Part shown: piece by piece, positions 33,898-41,770 of the stretch
Layout of the letters: every line of letters starts with the position of its first letter
How positions within the stretch are numbered: the first letter of the stretch is position 1
Source of the DNA: Thermus composti
Lineage (GTDB): Bacteria; Deinococcota; Deinococci; Deinococcales; Thermaceae
DNA length: 64,000 bases
Reading direction: 5' to 3'
Assembly (NCBI RefSeq): GCF_014647535.1
Contig: NZ_BMPJ01000001.1
Span: 1-64,000, forward strand
The notes under the pieces: model-generated
The model's input: the letters and a program-made list of their open reading frames with translations, nothing else
Databases searched by the model: none
Told to the model about the DNA's origin: nothing
Translations under genes and position numbers: made by a program

Positions 33898-35457
33898 ATG
33901 GAAGAGCGGCACATCCGGATCTTTGACACCACCCTCAGGGACGGGGAGCAGAGCCCTGGCGTGGCCCTCTCCTTGGACCAGAAGCTGGAGATCGCCCAGG
34001 CCCTGGCGGACCTCAACGTGGACATCATTGAGGCGGGCTTCCCCGTATCGGGGCCCTTGGAGTTTGAGGCGGTGCGCCGCATCGCCGCCGAGGTCAAAGG
34101 CCCCATCATCGCCGCCCTTGCCCGCACCCACACCCTGGACATTGACCAGGCGGCCAAGGCCTTGGAGAAGGCGGAAAAGCCCCGGATCCACGTCTTCACC
34201 TCCGCCTCCAAGGTCCACCTCCAGTACATGCTGAGGAAGACCGAGGAGGAGGTCCTGGAGATGGCGGACAAGATGGTCCGCTACGCCAGGCGGTACGTGG
34301 ACGACGTGGAGTTTTCCGCCCAGGACGTGATGCGGGCGGACTGGGAGTTCGTGAAGCGGCTTTACGAGGTGGCCATTGAGGCCGGGGCCACCACCATCAA
34401 CATCCCCGACACCACGGGCTACGGCACGCCCCAGGAGTACGGGGCCCTGATCCGCCGGATCCGGGACGAGGTGGTCCGGGGCCGGGACGTGGTCATCTCC
34501 ACCCACACCCACGACGACCTGGGCATGGCCACAGCCAACGCCCTGGCGGGCGTGGAGAACGGGGCGGGGCAGATTGAGTGCACCATCAACGGCATCGGGG
34601 AGCGGGCGGGGAACTGCGCCCTCGAGGAGGTGGTCATGGCCCTCTACGTCCGCCGGGACTGGTACAAGGCCAAGACCCAGATCAACACCCGGGAGATCTA
34701 CCGGGTAAGCCGCCTGGTGGAGCGCTACACCGGGATGCCCATCCCCCCCAACAAGGCCATCGTGGGGGACAACGCCTTCGCGCATGAATCCGGCATCCAC
34801 CAGGACGGGGTTCTCAAGCACCGCTCCACCTACGAGATCATGGACGCCGAGCTCATCGGAAGGCGCCCCGCCGTCCTGGTCCTGGGCAAGCACTCGGGCC
34901 GGGCGGCCTTCAAGAAGGCCCTCGAGGACCTGGGCTACAAGGACCTTTCCGAGGAGGAGCTTAAGAAGCTCTTCGCCCGCTTCAAGGAGGTGGCCGAGAA
35001 GAAGGGGCCCCTTTCCGCCGAGGAGCTCCAGGCCCTGGTGGAGAGCGAAAGGGTGCCCGCTTCCCACTTCTTTACCCTGGAGCACGTCCAGTTCTTCTCT
35101 GGCTCCGGCCTCCTCCCCACGGCCACGGTGAAGGTGAAGACCCCGGACGGGGAGAGGCTTGCCACCCACACCGGGGACGGGCCGGTGGACGCCGTCTTCA
35201 AGGCCATCCAGGAGGCCATCGGCCTTAAGCCGGAGCTTGAGCTTTACCGGGTGGAGGCCATCACGGGGAGCACCGAGGCCCTGGGCCAGGTGACGGTGCG
35301 CCTCAGGCTTGGGGAGCTCCAGGCGGTGGGGGTGGGGGTCTCCCCGGACATCGTGGAGGCCAGCGCCCGGGCCTTCCTGGACGCCGCCGGGAAGCTGGCT
35401 TCAGGCCGGGCCACCCGGCACCCCCCCTCCGTTGAGGAGGTCCACCGCGGGGTTTAA
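33898..35457 (+). CDS. leuA: 2-isopropylmalate synthase
   Basis: The 519-residue enzyme has the catalytic segment [20 protein letters not shown], the metal ligands in HTHDDLGMA, and NGIGERAGN, followed by the C-terminal LeuA dimer/allosteric domain from about residue 390 ([27 protein letters not shown]). It condenses acetyl-CoA with 2-oxoisovalerate, and leucine inhibition is expected from the C-domain. Start ATG 33898 follows GGGAGGTGAAGGAAG. It is 56 bases after ilvC, across the UUCG hairpin, and shares an overall fold with cimA next door. Confidence 0.95.
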   Translation: MEERHIRIFDTTLRDGEQSPGVALSLDQKLEIAQALADLNVDIIEAGFPVSGPLEFEAVRRIAAEVKGPIIAALARTHTLDIDQAAKALEKAEKPRIHVFTSASKVHLQYMLRKTEEEVLEMADKMVRYARRYVDDVEFSAQDVMRADWEFVKRLYEVAIEAGATTINIPDTTGYGTPQEYGALIRRIRDEVVRGRDVVISTHTHDDLGMATANALAGVENGAGQIECTINGIGERAGNCALEEVVMALYVRRDWYKAKTQINTREIYRVSRLVERYTGMPIPPNKAIVGDNAFAHESGIHQDGVLKHRSTYEIMDAELIGRRPAVLVLGKHSGRAAFKKALEDLGYKDLSEEELKKLFARFKEVAEKKGPLSAEELQALVESERVPASHFFTLEHVQFFSGSGLLPTATVKVKTPDGERLATHTGDGPVDAVFKAIQEAIGLKPELELYRVEAITGSTEALGQVTVRLRLGELQAVGVGVSPDIVEASARAFLDAAGKLASGRATRHPPSVEEVHRGV

Positions 35458-35462
35458 TACCA

Positions 35463-35495
35463 TCCCATCCCGGCCCAAGCCGGGATGGGGGCCCC
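35463..35495 (+). terminator. 3' hairpin of leuA (family member 5)
   Basis: CCCATCCCGGC (35464-35474), loop CCAA, GCCGGGATGGG (35479-35489), an 11-bp perfect stem, then the conserved arm GGGGGCCCC to 35495 and a run of A. Same orientation relative to the gene as members 1, 2 (fur side) and 3. Confidence 0.6.
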
Positions 35496-35512
35496 AAAAA
35501 AGAGGGTGCCCT

Positions 35513-35527
35513 ATGCGGAAAGCTTAA
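35513..35527 (+). other. four-codon upstream ORF before cimA
   Basis: ATG CGG AAA GCT TAA ends nine bases before the cimA ATG at 35537, with AGAGGG upstream. It could be chance or a minimal regulatory uORF. No supporting secondary structure is obvious. Confidence 0.25.
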
Positions 35528-35536
35528 GGGGTAAGC

Positions 35537-37117
35537 ATGGTGGAGATCCTGGACACCACCCTGCGGGACGGCACCCAAGGGGAAGGGGTGAGCCTCTCCG
35601 TGGACGATAAGGTGGCCATCGCCAAGCGCTTGGCCGCCTTCGGCATCCACGTGATTGAGGGGGGCTGGCCCGGCTCCAACCCCAAGGACGCCGAGTTCTT
35701 CCAGCGCATGAAGGGGGTGGACCTGGGGGCGGTGCGGCTTGCCGCCTTCGGGGCCACCCGCAGAAAAGGCCTTTCCCCCGAGGAGGACCCCTCGGTCCTG
35801 GCCCTTTTGGAGGCGGAGACCCCCGTGGTGGTCCTCTTCGGCAAGAGCTGGACCCTCCACGTCCTGGAGGCCTTGGAGACCACCTTGGAGGAGAACCTCC
35901 GCATGATCCGGGAGACGGTGGCCTTCTTCGCAAGCCGGGGCAGGCGGGTCATCTACGACGCCGAGCACTTCTTTGACGGGTACAAGGAGGACCCCGCCTA
36001 CGCCCTCGCCACCCTCGAGGCCGCCCGGGAAGGCGGGGCCGACACCCTGGTCCTCTGCGACACCAACGGGGGAAGCCTCCCCGAGGAGGTCTACGCCATC
36101 ACCAAGGCCGTGGTGGAGCGCTTCCCGGGGGTCCGGGTGGGCATCCACCCCCACAACGACGCCGAGCTCGCCGTGGCCAACGCCCTTGCGGCCGTGAGGG
36201 CCGGGGCCACCCACGTCCAGGGGACCATCAACGGCTACGGGGAGCGTTGCGGGAACCTGAACCTTACCAGCTTCCTCCCCACCCTGGTCTTCAAGTACAA
36301 GATCCCCGCCCTGCCCCCCGAAAGGCTTAGGGGCCTTAGGGAGCTATCCCACTTCGTGGACGAAAGGGCCAACCTCACCCCAAACCGCCGCGCCCCCTAC
36401 GTGGGGGAGGCGGCGTTTGCCCACAAGGCGGGGGTGCACGTCTCCGCCGTCCTCAAGAACCCCCGCACCTACGAGCACATCCCCCCGGAGTGGGTGGGCA
36501 ACCAAAGGCGCTTCCTGGTCTCGGACGTCTCGGGCCGCTCCAACCTCCTCGCCAAGCTCCAGGAGCTGGGCGTGGACCTTTCCCGGGAGGAGGCCAGGCG
36601 CCTTTTGGAGGAGGTGAAGGCCTTAGAGTACGAGGGCTACGCCTTTGAGGGGGCGGAGGCCAGCTTCTACCTCCTGGCCCACCGCCTAAAGGGGGGAAGC
36701 CTTCCCTTCAGCGTGGAGGGGTTTAGCGTCTTCGTCCACGGCAGGGGCCTGGACACCGCCTGGGCCGAGGCCACGGTGCGGGTGCGGGTGGGGCAAAGCC
36801 TCCAGCACACCGCTGCGGAAAGCCCCTTTGGGCCGGTCTCCGCCCTGGACAGGGCCTTCCGCAAGGCGGTCTTGGGGTTTTACCCGGAGCTTGCCGACGT
36901 GGAGCTCACGGACTACAAGGTGCGGATCCTCTCGGGGCAGGAGGCGGGGACCAACTCCGGGGTGCGGGTCATGGTGGAGATGAAGCGGGGGGAGGAGCGC
37001 TTCAGCACCGTGGGGGCGAGCGAGAACATCCTCGAGGCCTCCCTCAAGGCCCTCACCGACGGCTACGCCTACGCCCTCCTCTTTCCCATCCGCCAGGCTA
37101 CGCCCAAGGAAGCCTGA
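35537..37117 (+). CDS. cimA: (R)-citramalate synthase
   Basis: The 526-residue DRE-TIM enzyme has DTTLRDGTQGEGVS, EGGWPGSNPKD (typical of CimA and unlike EAGFP of LeuA), HPHNDAELAVANALA and NGYGERCGNLNL, plus a C-terminal allosteric domain (TVRVRVGQ, NSGVRVMVEMKRG). It condenses pyruvate and acetyl-CoA to citramalate, the threonine-independent route to 2-oxobutyrate and isoleucine. A homocitrate or isopropylmalate role is less likely given GGWPGSNPKD. It ends the branched-chain block and overlaps the convergent uma2 gene by 20 bases. Confidence 0.85.
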   Translation: MVEILDTTLRDGTQGEGVSLSVDDKVAIAKRLAAFGIHVIEGGWPGSNPKDAEFFQRMKGVDLGAVRLAAFGATRRKGLSPEEDPSVLALLEAETPVVVLFGKSWTLHVLEALETTLEENLRMIRETVAFFASRGRRVIYDAEHFFDGYKEDPAYALATLEAAREGGADTLVLCDTNGGSLPEEVYAITKAVVERFPGVRVGIHPHNDAELAVANALAAVRAGATHVQGTINGYGERCGNLNLTSFLPTLVFKYKIPALPPERLRGLRELSHFVDERANLTPNRRAPYVGEAAFAHKAGVHVSAVLKNPRTYEHIPPEWVGNQRRFLVSDVSGRSNLLAKLQELGVDLSREEARRLLEEVKALEYEGYAFEGAEASFYLLAHRLKGGSLPFSVEGFSVFVHGRGLDTAWAEATVRVRVGQSLQHTAAESPFGPVSALDRAFRKAVLGFYPELADVELTDYKVRILSGQEAGTNSGVRVMVEMKRGEERFSTVGASENILEASLKALTDGYAYALLFPIRQATPKEA

Positions 37118-37622
37118 CCTCGGGGAAGGCAGCGGGGCTTGCCGCCTCCTCGGGGGAGAGGAGGCGGATCTCCCGGTACCGCCCGCCCCGGGGGTCCCGG
37201 TGAACCTCGAGGAGGTTCTCCTGAAGGTTCACGAGCCACACCTCGGGGATGCCCGCCTCGGCGTAGAGGGGAAGCTTCACCTCCTGGTCAAAGGGGAGGG
37301 AGGTGTCCGCCATCTCTATGAGGAGGAGGACGTCCTCCGGGGTGGGGAGGCGCTCCGCGTAGCGCTCCAGAGGGGGCTTGAGCACCATGAGGTCCGGCTC
37401 GGGCTCGGAGTCTTCGGAAAGGCGGAGGGGGGATTGGACCGCCACTAAAGCCCGGTTGCCCAAGGCCTCCTTAAGCCTGTGGTCCAGCCGCATCACCGCG
37501 AAAACGTGCTTGGGTCCGATGGGGCTCATCTGGTACACCTCTCCCCGAAGGAGCTCCACATGGGGCACCCCCTGGAAGGCCCGTTCAAACTCCCCCACGC
37601 GGAACCGGTACCGGGTGGCCAT
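37098..37622 (-). CDS. Uma2-family (PD-(D/E)XK fold) restriction-endonuclease-like protein, copy 1
   Basis: The 174-residue protein has the Uma2/DUF820 layout: VELLRGEVYQMSPIGPKH, EPEPDLMVL as the nuclease-like core Asp, LLIEMADTSLPFDQEVKLPLYAEAGIPEVWLV with the catalytic-type Glu and Lys. The fold is nuclease-like but the cellular role of the family is unknown. TACCAT lies six bases before ATG 37622, preferred over the in-frame ATG at 37640. It is a paralogue of the gene inside the arg operon (42681-43199). It overlaps the 3' end of cimA by 20 bases. Confidence 0.8.
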   Translation of the reverse strand: MATRYRFRVGEFERAFQGVPHVELLRGEVYQMSPIGPKHVFAVMRLDHRLKEALGNRALVAVQSPLRLSEDSEPEPDLMVLKPPLERYAERLPTPEDVLLLIEMADTSLPFDQEVKLPLYAEAGIPEVWLVNLQENLLEVHRDPRGGRYREIRLLSPEEAASPAAFPEVRLPWA

Positions 37623-37628
37623 ACCTTC

Positions 37629-37634
37629 ATGGTA
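37629..37634 (-). promoter_or_regulatory. -10 box of uma2 copy 1 (leaderless)
   Basis: TACCAT on the minus strand ends six bases before ATG 37622. Confidence 0.4.
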
Positions 37635-37671
37635 GCCCATCCGAAGGGAAAGCTCCCCCCAAGGGGTTTTC

Positions 37672-37704
37672 GGGGCCCCCATCCTGGCGCAAGCCAGGAT
37701 GGGG
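37672..37704 (-). terminator. 3' hairpin after ABC exporter permease A (family member 3)
   Basis: CCCCATCCTGGC (37677-37688), GCAA loop, GCCAGGATGGGG (37693-37704), a perfect 12-bp stem, with the GGGGCCCCC arm at 37672-37680. It lies five bases past the permease stop on the minus strand. Confidence 0.6.
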
Positions 37705-37709
37705 TGGCC

Positions 37710-38486
37710 TTATGCCCCGTGGCCCGCGTAGTGCTTTAGGCCAAGGCGCCAAAGGAGCCGCCATAGGAGAAAAAAGACCCCGCCCCAAAAGAGCATGACC
37801 CCTAGCCCCGGGAAAAGGGCCACCTCCTGCCCGGCGAGGAAGGCGGCGGGGAGGTAGACCAGGTAGGGGAAGGGGGTGAGGAGGGCGAGGCTTCGCAAAG
37901 GCTCCGGGAAGACCTCGAGGGGGGCAAGGGTCCCCGAGAGGAAGAGGTAAAGGAGGAAGAAGACCTCCTCCACCGCCGTGGCCCGCTCGCTCCAGAAGGT
38001 GAGGAGGGCGGTGGTGTACTGCATCAGGTAGCGGAGGAGAAAGGCGAGGACCGTGAGGCCAAGCCCCAGGAGAAAGGGAAGGGGCTCGGGGACGAAGCGG
38101 GCCTCGGGGAAGAGGAGGAAGAAGAGGAGGGTGAGGAGGAGGACGAAGGGAAGCCGGGCGAGCCTTTCCGCCACGTGGGCTGCCAGGTGGTCTAAGAAGG
38201 GGTCCAAAGGCCTTAGAAGCCGGAAAGAAAGCCTTCCCTCCACCACATCCCGCTCAAACTCCCACACCACCCAGACCACCGTGGCCTGGCGCACCAGGAA
38301 GACCATGAGGAAGTAGCGGGCAAACTCCCCCGGGGAAAGGGGAAAGGCACCGCTTTGGGCCGCCTCCACCCAGACGCCCATGAGGATCAAAGGCAGGGTT
38401 CCCGCCAGGGCCCAGAGGAAGAGCTCGGCCCGGTACTCCAGCATGTAGGCCAGGTAGACGCTAAGGAGGGTCTTGGCCTTTCTCAT
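37710..38486 (-). CDS. ABC exporter permease A (ABC-2/DUF990 type)
   Basis: The 258-residue integral membrane protein has about six hydrophobic segments and the ABC-2 features of the DUF990 group (VWVVWEFERDVVEGRLSFRLLRPLDPF near residue 80, FLSGTLAPLEVFPEPLR near 190). It starts with ATG overlapping the stop of the ATPase gene (ATGA), so the two are coupled. A second permease of the same type is transcribed divergently (39519-40292); together they would make a heterodimeric exporter. Substrate is unknown; relatives are often annotated for daunorubicin or lipid export without evidence. Confidence 0.82.
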   Translation of the reverse strand: MRKAKTLLSVYLAYMLEYRAELFLWALAGTLPLILMGVWVEAAQSGAFPLSPGEFARYFLMVFLVRQATVVWVVWEFERDVVEGRLSFRLLRPLDPFLDHLAAHVAERLARLPFVLLLTLLFFLLFPEARFVPEPLPFLLGLGLTVLAFLLRYLMQYTTALLTFWSERATAVEEVFFLLYLFLSGTLAPLEVFPEPLRSLALLTPFPYLVYLPAAFLAGQEVALFPGLGVMLFWGGVFFLLWRLLWRLGLKHYAGHGA

Positions 38487-39484
38487 CGGGGCTCCTCCAC
38501 GTGGCCCTCCTGGAAGACCCGGGCGATGACCTCCTCCAAGGGGGGTTCTTTGACCTCGAGGTCCTCCACGGGAAGCCTTTTTAGGATCTCCGCCACCCTT
38601 TCCATAAGCCTTTCCCGGGGCACGAGAAGCCTCGCCTCCCGCCCCTCCACCTCCCGCACCTCCCCGAAGGCCCTTAGGGCCTCCTTGGGCAAGGGGCTTT
38701 TAAGGGTAAGCCCCACCTCCCGGTAGGGGGCGAAGCGCTCCAGGAGGCCTTCCAAGGCCCCGTCATAAAGGAGCCTTCCTTGGTGGATCACCAGGACCCG
38801 GGGGCAGAGGGCGGCGATGTCCGCCATGTAGTGGCTGGTGAGGAGGATGGTGGCCCCGTAGCGGCGGTTGTACTCCTTGAGGAAGTCCCGCACCGCCACC
38901 TGGGCGTTCACGTCCAGGCCTAAGGTGGGCTCGTCCAGGAAGAGGACCTCCGGGCGGTGAAGGAGGGCCGCAAGGAGCTCCGCCTTCATCCTCTCCCCTA
39001 AGGAAAGCTTCCGCACGGGCTGGTGGAGCTTCCCTTCCAGGGCCAGCATCTCCGCAAGCTCCCCCACCCTTTTCCGGAATTCCCCTTCCGGGATCTCGTA
39101 GATGGCGGCGTTCAGGCGGAAGGTGTCCATGGCGGGAAGGTCCCAGACAAGCTGCTGCTTGTTGCCCATCACCAGGGTGATCTTCTTCAAAAAGGCCTTC
39201 TCCCTCCTCCAGGGCACGTGCCCCGCCACCCGGGCCGTCCCCTTTGTGGGGTGGAGGAGGCCCGTGAGCATCTTGAGGGTGGAGGTCTTGCCCGCCCCGT
39301 TGGGCCCCAAAAAGCCCACCACCTCCCCCGGGGCGATGGCCAGGCTCACCCCCTCCACGGCCCTTACCAGGCGGTACTCCCGGAAGAAGAAGTGGCGCAG
39401 GGTGGCGAGGAGGCTTTCCTCCTTTAGGGCCACCTGGTAGTGCTTGGTGAGGTCCTGGGCGAAGACGATGGCGTCCTCCGACAC
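38483..39484 (-). CDS. ABC exporter ATP-binding protein
   Basis: The 333-residue ATPase has Walker A GPNGAGKTS, signature LSLGERMKAEL (an SLGER variant of LSGGQ), Walker B VLFLDEPTLGLD, a D-loop and TSHYMADI containing the switch His. The C-terminal 80 residues form the DrrA-like tail. The start is GTG 39484, just after a TAGACT box at 39492-39497, giving an mRNA with almost no leader. It powers the two DUF990-type permeases flanking it. The promoter overlaps that of the divergent permease B. Confidence 0.9.
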   Translation of the reverse strand: MSEDAIVFAQDLTKHYQVALKEESLLATLRHFFFREYRLVRAVEGVSLAIAPGEVVGFLGPNGAGKTSTLKMLTGLLHPTKGTARVAGHVPWRREKAFLKKITLVMGNKQQLVWDLPAMDTFRLNAAIYEIPEGEFRKRVGELAEMLALEGKLHQPVRKLSLGERMKAELLAALLHRPEVLFLDEPTLGLDVNAQVAVRDFLKEYNRRYGATILLTSHYMADIAALCPRVLVIHQGRLLYDGALEGLLERFAPYREVGLTLKSPLPKEALRAFGEVREVEGREARLLVPRERLMERVAEILKRLPVEDLEVKEPPLEEVIARVFQEGHVEEPR

Positions 39485-39491
39485 GCCACCC

Positions 39492-39497
39492 AGTCTA
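39492..39497 (-). promoter_or_regulatory. -10 box of ABC ATPase operon (leaderless)
   Basis: TAGACT on the minus strand ends seven bases before GTG 39484. Confidence 0.5.
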
Positions 39498-39505
39498 CCC
39501 TGTGG

Positions 39506-39511
39506 TGTAAT
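39506..39511 (+). promoter_or_regulatory. -10 box of ABC permease B (leaderless)
   Basis: TGTAAT ends seven bases before GTG 39519 and overlaps an in-frame ATG at 39510, the same layout as at sbcD. The divergent -10 lies nine bases away. Confidence 0.5.
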
Positions 39512-39518
39512 GGGTTTC

Positions 39519-40292
39519 GTGCGCTACCTAAGGGTCTTCCTCCTCTTCCTGCGCCTTTCCCTGGCGGCGGAGATGGAGTACCGGCTCAACTTCCTCCTGG
39601 GCCTCCTCTCCTCGGCGCTCACCCTCTTGGGCTCGGTCTTCGCCTTGACCCTCCTGTACCAAGGGGGGTACCGGCCCGGGGGGTGGGCTTTGGAGGAGGC
39701 CCTTTTGGTCCTCGCTGCCTTCACCCTCCTTCAGGGCCTTGCGGCCACCCTCCTCGCCCCCAACCTCAACAAGATCGTGGAGCACGTGCAGCAGGGCACC
39801 CTGGACTTTGTCCTCTTGAAGCCCTTGGACCCCCAGTTCTGGCTTTCCCTAAGGGTCTTTTCCCCTTGGGGCCTCGGGGACTTCCTCCTGGGGCTTGGCC
39901 TTCTCCTCTACGGGGGAAGCCGGCTCGGCCTAGACCCAGGGGGCTACCTCCTTTTCGCCCTTTACTGGCTCCTTGGCGCCCTCATGCTCTATAGCCTCTG
40001 GTTCCTCCTGGCCACCACCAGCGTCTGGTTCGTGAAGATCTACAACGTCACCGAGGTCCTCAGGGGGCTTTTGGAGGCGGGGCGGTTTCCTGTGGGGGGC
40101 TACCCCGCCCTCTACCGGGTCTTCTTCACCTTCGTGGTGCCCGTGGCCTTCCTCACCACCGTGCCCGCCGAGGCGGCTTTGAGGAGGGGGGAGGCCCCCC
40201 TCCTCGCTTTGGGCATAGCTCTTGGGCTTTTCTTCCTCGCCCGGGGCTTTTTCCGCCTGGCCCTGAGGAGCTACACCTCGGCGAGCAGCTAA
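39519..40292 (+). CDS. ABC exporter permease B (ABC-2/DUF990 type)
   Basis: The 257-residue protein has about six transmembrane segments and the DUF990 pattern: [39 protein letters not shown] (equivalent to RLLRPLDPF in permease A) and a C-terminal [14 protein letters not shown]. It would pair with permease A and the ATPase on the other strand. GTG 39519 is chosen from the -10 box; ATG 39510 would add three residues. The region 40293-40444 downstream contains a hairpin and the plsY promoter but no gene. Confidence 0.82.
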   Translation: MRYLRVFLLFLRLSLAAEMEYRLNFLLGLLSSALTLLGSVFALTLLYQGGYRPGGWALEEALLVLAAFTLLQGLAATLLAPNLNKIVEHVQQGTLDFVLLKPLDPQFWLSLRVFSPWGLGDFLLGLGLLLYGGSRLGLDPGGYLLFALYWLLGALMLYSLWFLLATTSVWFVKIYNVTEVLRGLLEAGRFPVGGYPALYRVFFTFVVPVAFLTTVPAEAALRRGEAPLLALGIALGLFFLARGFFRLALRSYTSASS

Positions 40293-40354
40293 GCCTCCGC
40301 ACGTTGCTTTTTCCAAAGACGCCCCCTGGTTTTAGCCTATGCGCACGCCCTTTT

Positions 40355-40387
40355 GGGGTCTCCACCGCGGTGAAGGCCGCAGTGGGG
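40355..40387. repeat. imperfect intergenic hairpin (family member 4)
   Basis: CTCCACCGCGGT (40360-40371), loop GAAG, GCCGCAGTGGGG (40376-40387), with two G-T pairs and one mismatch; arm GGGGTCTCC replaces GGGGCCCCC. It lies 60 bases after permease B and is oriented opposite to the other members relative to the gene it follows, so it may be a decayed copy. Confidence 0.5.
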
Positions 40388-40430
40388 TACTTAGCAAAGG
40401 AAGGGCTGGTTCCACCCCCAAATGGGGGGG

Positions 40431-40436
40431 TACAAT
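40431..40436 (+). promoter_or_regulatory. -10 box of plsY (leaderless)
   Basis: TACAAT ends eight bases before ATG 40445. Confidence 0.5.
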
Positions 40437-40444
40437 CGCTTTCC

Positions 40445-41050
40445 ATGGAGGGCGTTTTCCTGGCCTTGGCGCTGGCTTACCTCTTTGGCTCCATCCCCGC
40501 CGGGGTTTTGGTGGCCCGCACCTACGGGGTGGACATCCGCAAGGTGGGCTCGGGGAACATCGGGGCCACCAACGTCCTCAGGGCCTTGGGGTGGGGGCCA
40601 GCCTTGGTGGTGGCCTTTTTTGACGTTTTCAAGGGGGGCATCGCCGTGCTCCTCGCCCGGGCGGTGGGGGTGGAGGGCTGGCTTCTGGGCGGGGTGGCCG
40701 TGGCGGCCGTTTTGGGCCACAACTATTCCCTTTTCCTGGGCTTTCGGGGGGGCAAGGGGGTGGCCACCAGCTTCGGCACCCTCCTTTTCCTGGACCCCGT
40801 CTTGGCCCTTTGGACCCTGCCCATCGGCCTTTCCGTGATGCTCCTCACCCGCTACGTCTCGGCGGGGAGCATGACCGGGGGAGTCGCCGCCTTCGTCCTC
40901 TCCCTGGCCTTGGGAAGGCCCCTTTGGGAGGTGGCCACGGTCTTCCTCATGGCCCTCCTCATCTTCTGGACCCATCGGGAAAACCTGAAGCGCCTCCAAG
41001 CGGGGACGGAAAGGCGCTTAGGGGAGCGGGTGGAGGTGAGGGATGCTTGA
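40445..41050 (+). CDS. plsY: glycerol-3-phosphate acyltransferase PlsY
   Basis: The 201-residue membrane enzyme has the three PlsY motifs: [39 protein letters not shown], and [18 protein letters not shown] at the C-terminus, with about six transmembrane helices. It acylates glycerol 3-phosphate from acyl phosphate, the first step of phospholipid synthesis. ATG 40445 fits the TACAAT box; longer in-frame versions run through the hairpin region. The 3' end overlaps bshB1 by eight bases. Confidence 0.93.
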   Translation: MEGVFLALALAYLFGSIPAGVLVARTYGVDIRKVGSGNIGATNVLRALGWGPALVVAFFDVFKGGIAVLLARAVGVEGWLLGGVAVAAVLGHNYSLFLGFRGGKGVATSFGTLLFLDPVLALWTLPIGLSVMLLTRYVSAGSMTGGVAAFVLSLALGRPLWEVATVFLMALLIFWTHRENLKRLQAGTERRLGERVEVRDA

Positions 41051-41726
41051 CCTTTTGGTGATCGCCCCTCACCCCGACGACGGGGAGCTGGGGTGCGGGG
41101 GGACTTTGGCCCGGGCCAAGGCGGAGGGGCTTTCCACGGGGATTCTGGACCTCACCCGGGGGGAGATGGGCACGAAGGGCACGCCTGAGGAACGGGAAAA
41201 GGAGGTGGCCGAGGCGAGCCGCGTCCTGGGCCTGGACTTCCGGGGCAACCTGGGGCTTCCCGACGGGGGGCTTTCTGACGTCCAGGAACAGCGGCTCAAG
41301 CTTGCCCAGGCCCTGAGGTGGCTTAGGCCCCGGGTGATCCTGGCCCCCCTCGAGGCCGACCGCCACCCCGACCACACCGCGGCAAGCCGCCTGGCGGTGG
41401 CGGCGGTGCACCTGGCGGGGCTTAAGAAAGCCCCCCTGGAAGGGGAGCCCCACCGGGTGGAAAGGCTTTTCTTCTATCCCGGCAACCACCCCTTCACCCC
41501 CAGCTTTTTGGTCAAGATCTCCGCCTTCATAGACCGGTGGGAGGCCGCGGTCTTGGCCTATAGGAGCCAGTTTTCCGGGGAAGGGGTGAGCGAGACCGTG
41601 GGGCCTAAGGGGGTGGGGGCCCGCAAGGCCATGCGCCGCTACTGGGGGAACTATTTGGGGGTGGACTACGCCGAGCCCTTCGTAAGCCCCCTTCCCGTGC
41701 TCTACGTGCCCTGGTCCCGGGCCTGA
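41043..41726 (+). CDS. bshB1: bacillithiol biosynthesis deacetylase BshB1
   Basis: The 227-residue PIG-L/LmbE-type zinc deacetylase has [13 protein letters not shown] near residue 8 (zinc His, Asp-Asp), [19 protein letters not shown] and [10 protein letters not shown] with further zinc ligands, plus [16 protein letters not shown]. This matches BshB1, which deacetylates GlcNAc-malate on the way to bacillithiol, a thiol made by Deinococcus-Thermus and Bacillota. BshA and BshC are not in the window. It is co-transcribed with plsY and followed by argF. Confidence 0.88.
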   Translation: MLDLLVIAPHPDDGELGCGGTLARAKAEGLSTGILDLTRGEMGTKGTPEEREKEVAEASRVLGLDFRGNLGLPDGGLSDVQEQRLKLAQALRWLRPRVILAPLEADRHPDHTAASRLAVAAVHLAGLKKAPLEGEPHRVERLFFYPGNHPFTPSFLVKISAFIDRWEAAVLAYRSQFSGEGVSETVGPKGVGARKAMRRYWGNYLGVDYAEPFVSPLPVLYVPWSRA

Positions 41727-41731
41727 AGGCC

Positions 41732-41749
41732 TTGCATAAGTTTGCAGGG
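41732..41749 (+). promoter_or_regulatory. candidate ARG-box-like site upstream of argF
   Basis: TTGCATAAGTTTGCA holds an inverted TGCA repeat around an AT-rich centre, and lies just upstream of the argF -10. It resembles a degenerate ArgR half-site pair, but the match is weak and TTGCAT may instead act as the -35. Confidence 0.25.
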
Positions 41750-41755
41750 TTGGGG

Positions 41756-41761
41756 TATCCT
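41756..41761 (+). promoter_or_regulatory. -10 box of argF (leaderless)
   Basis: TATCCT ends nine bases before ATG 41771; TTGCAT at 41732-41737 is a weak -35 at 18 bases. Confidence 0.5.
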
Positions 41762-41770
41762 ATAGGCCTC

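Noticed and set aside
33838-35169. 443-codon frame antisense to leuA, and similar frames antisense to ilvB and ilvC
   Set aside because: Each lies opposite a well-recognised enzyme and has the biased composition of antisense to high-GC genes.
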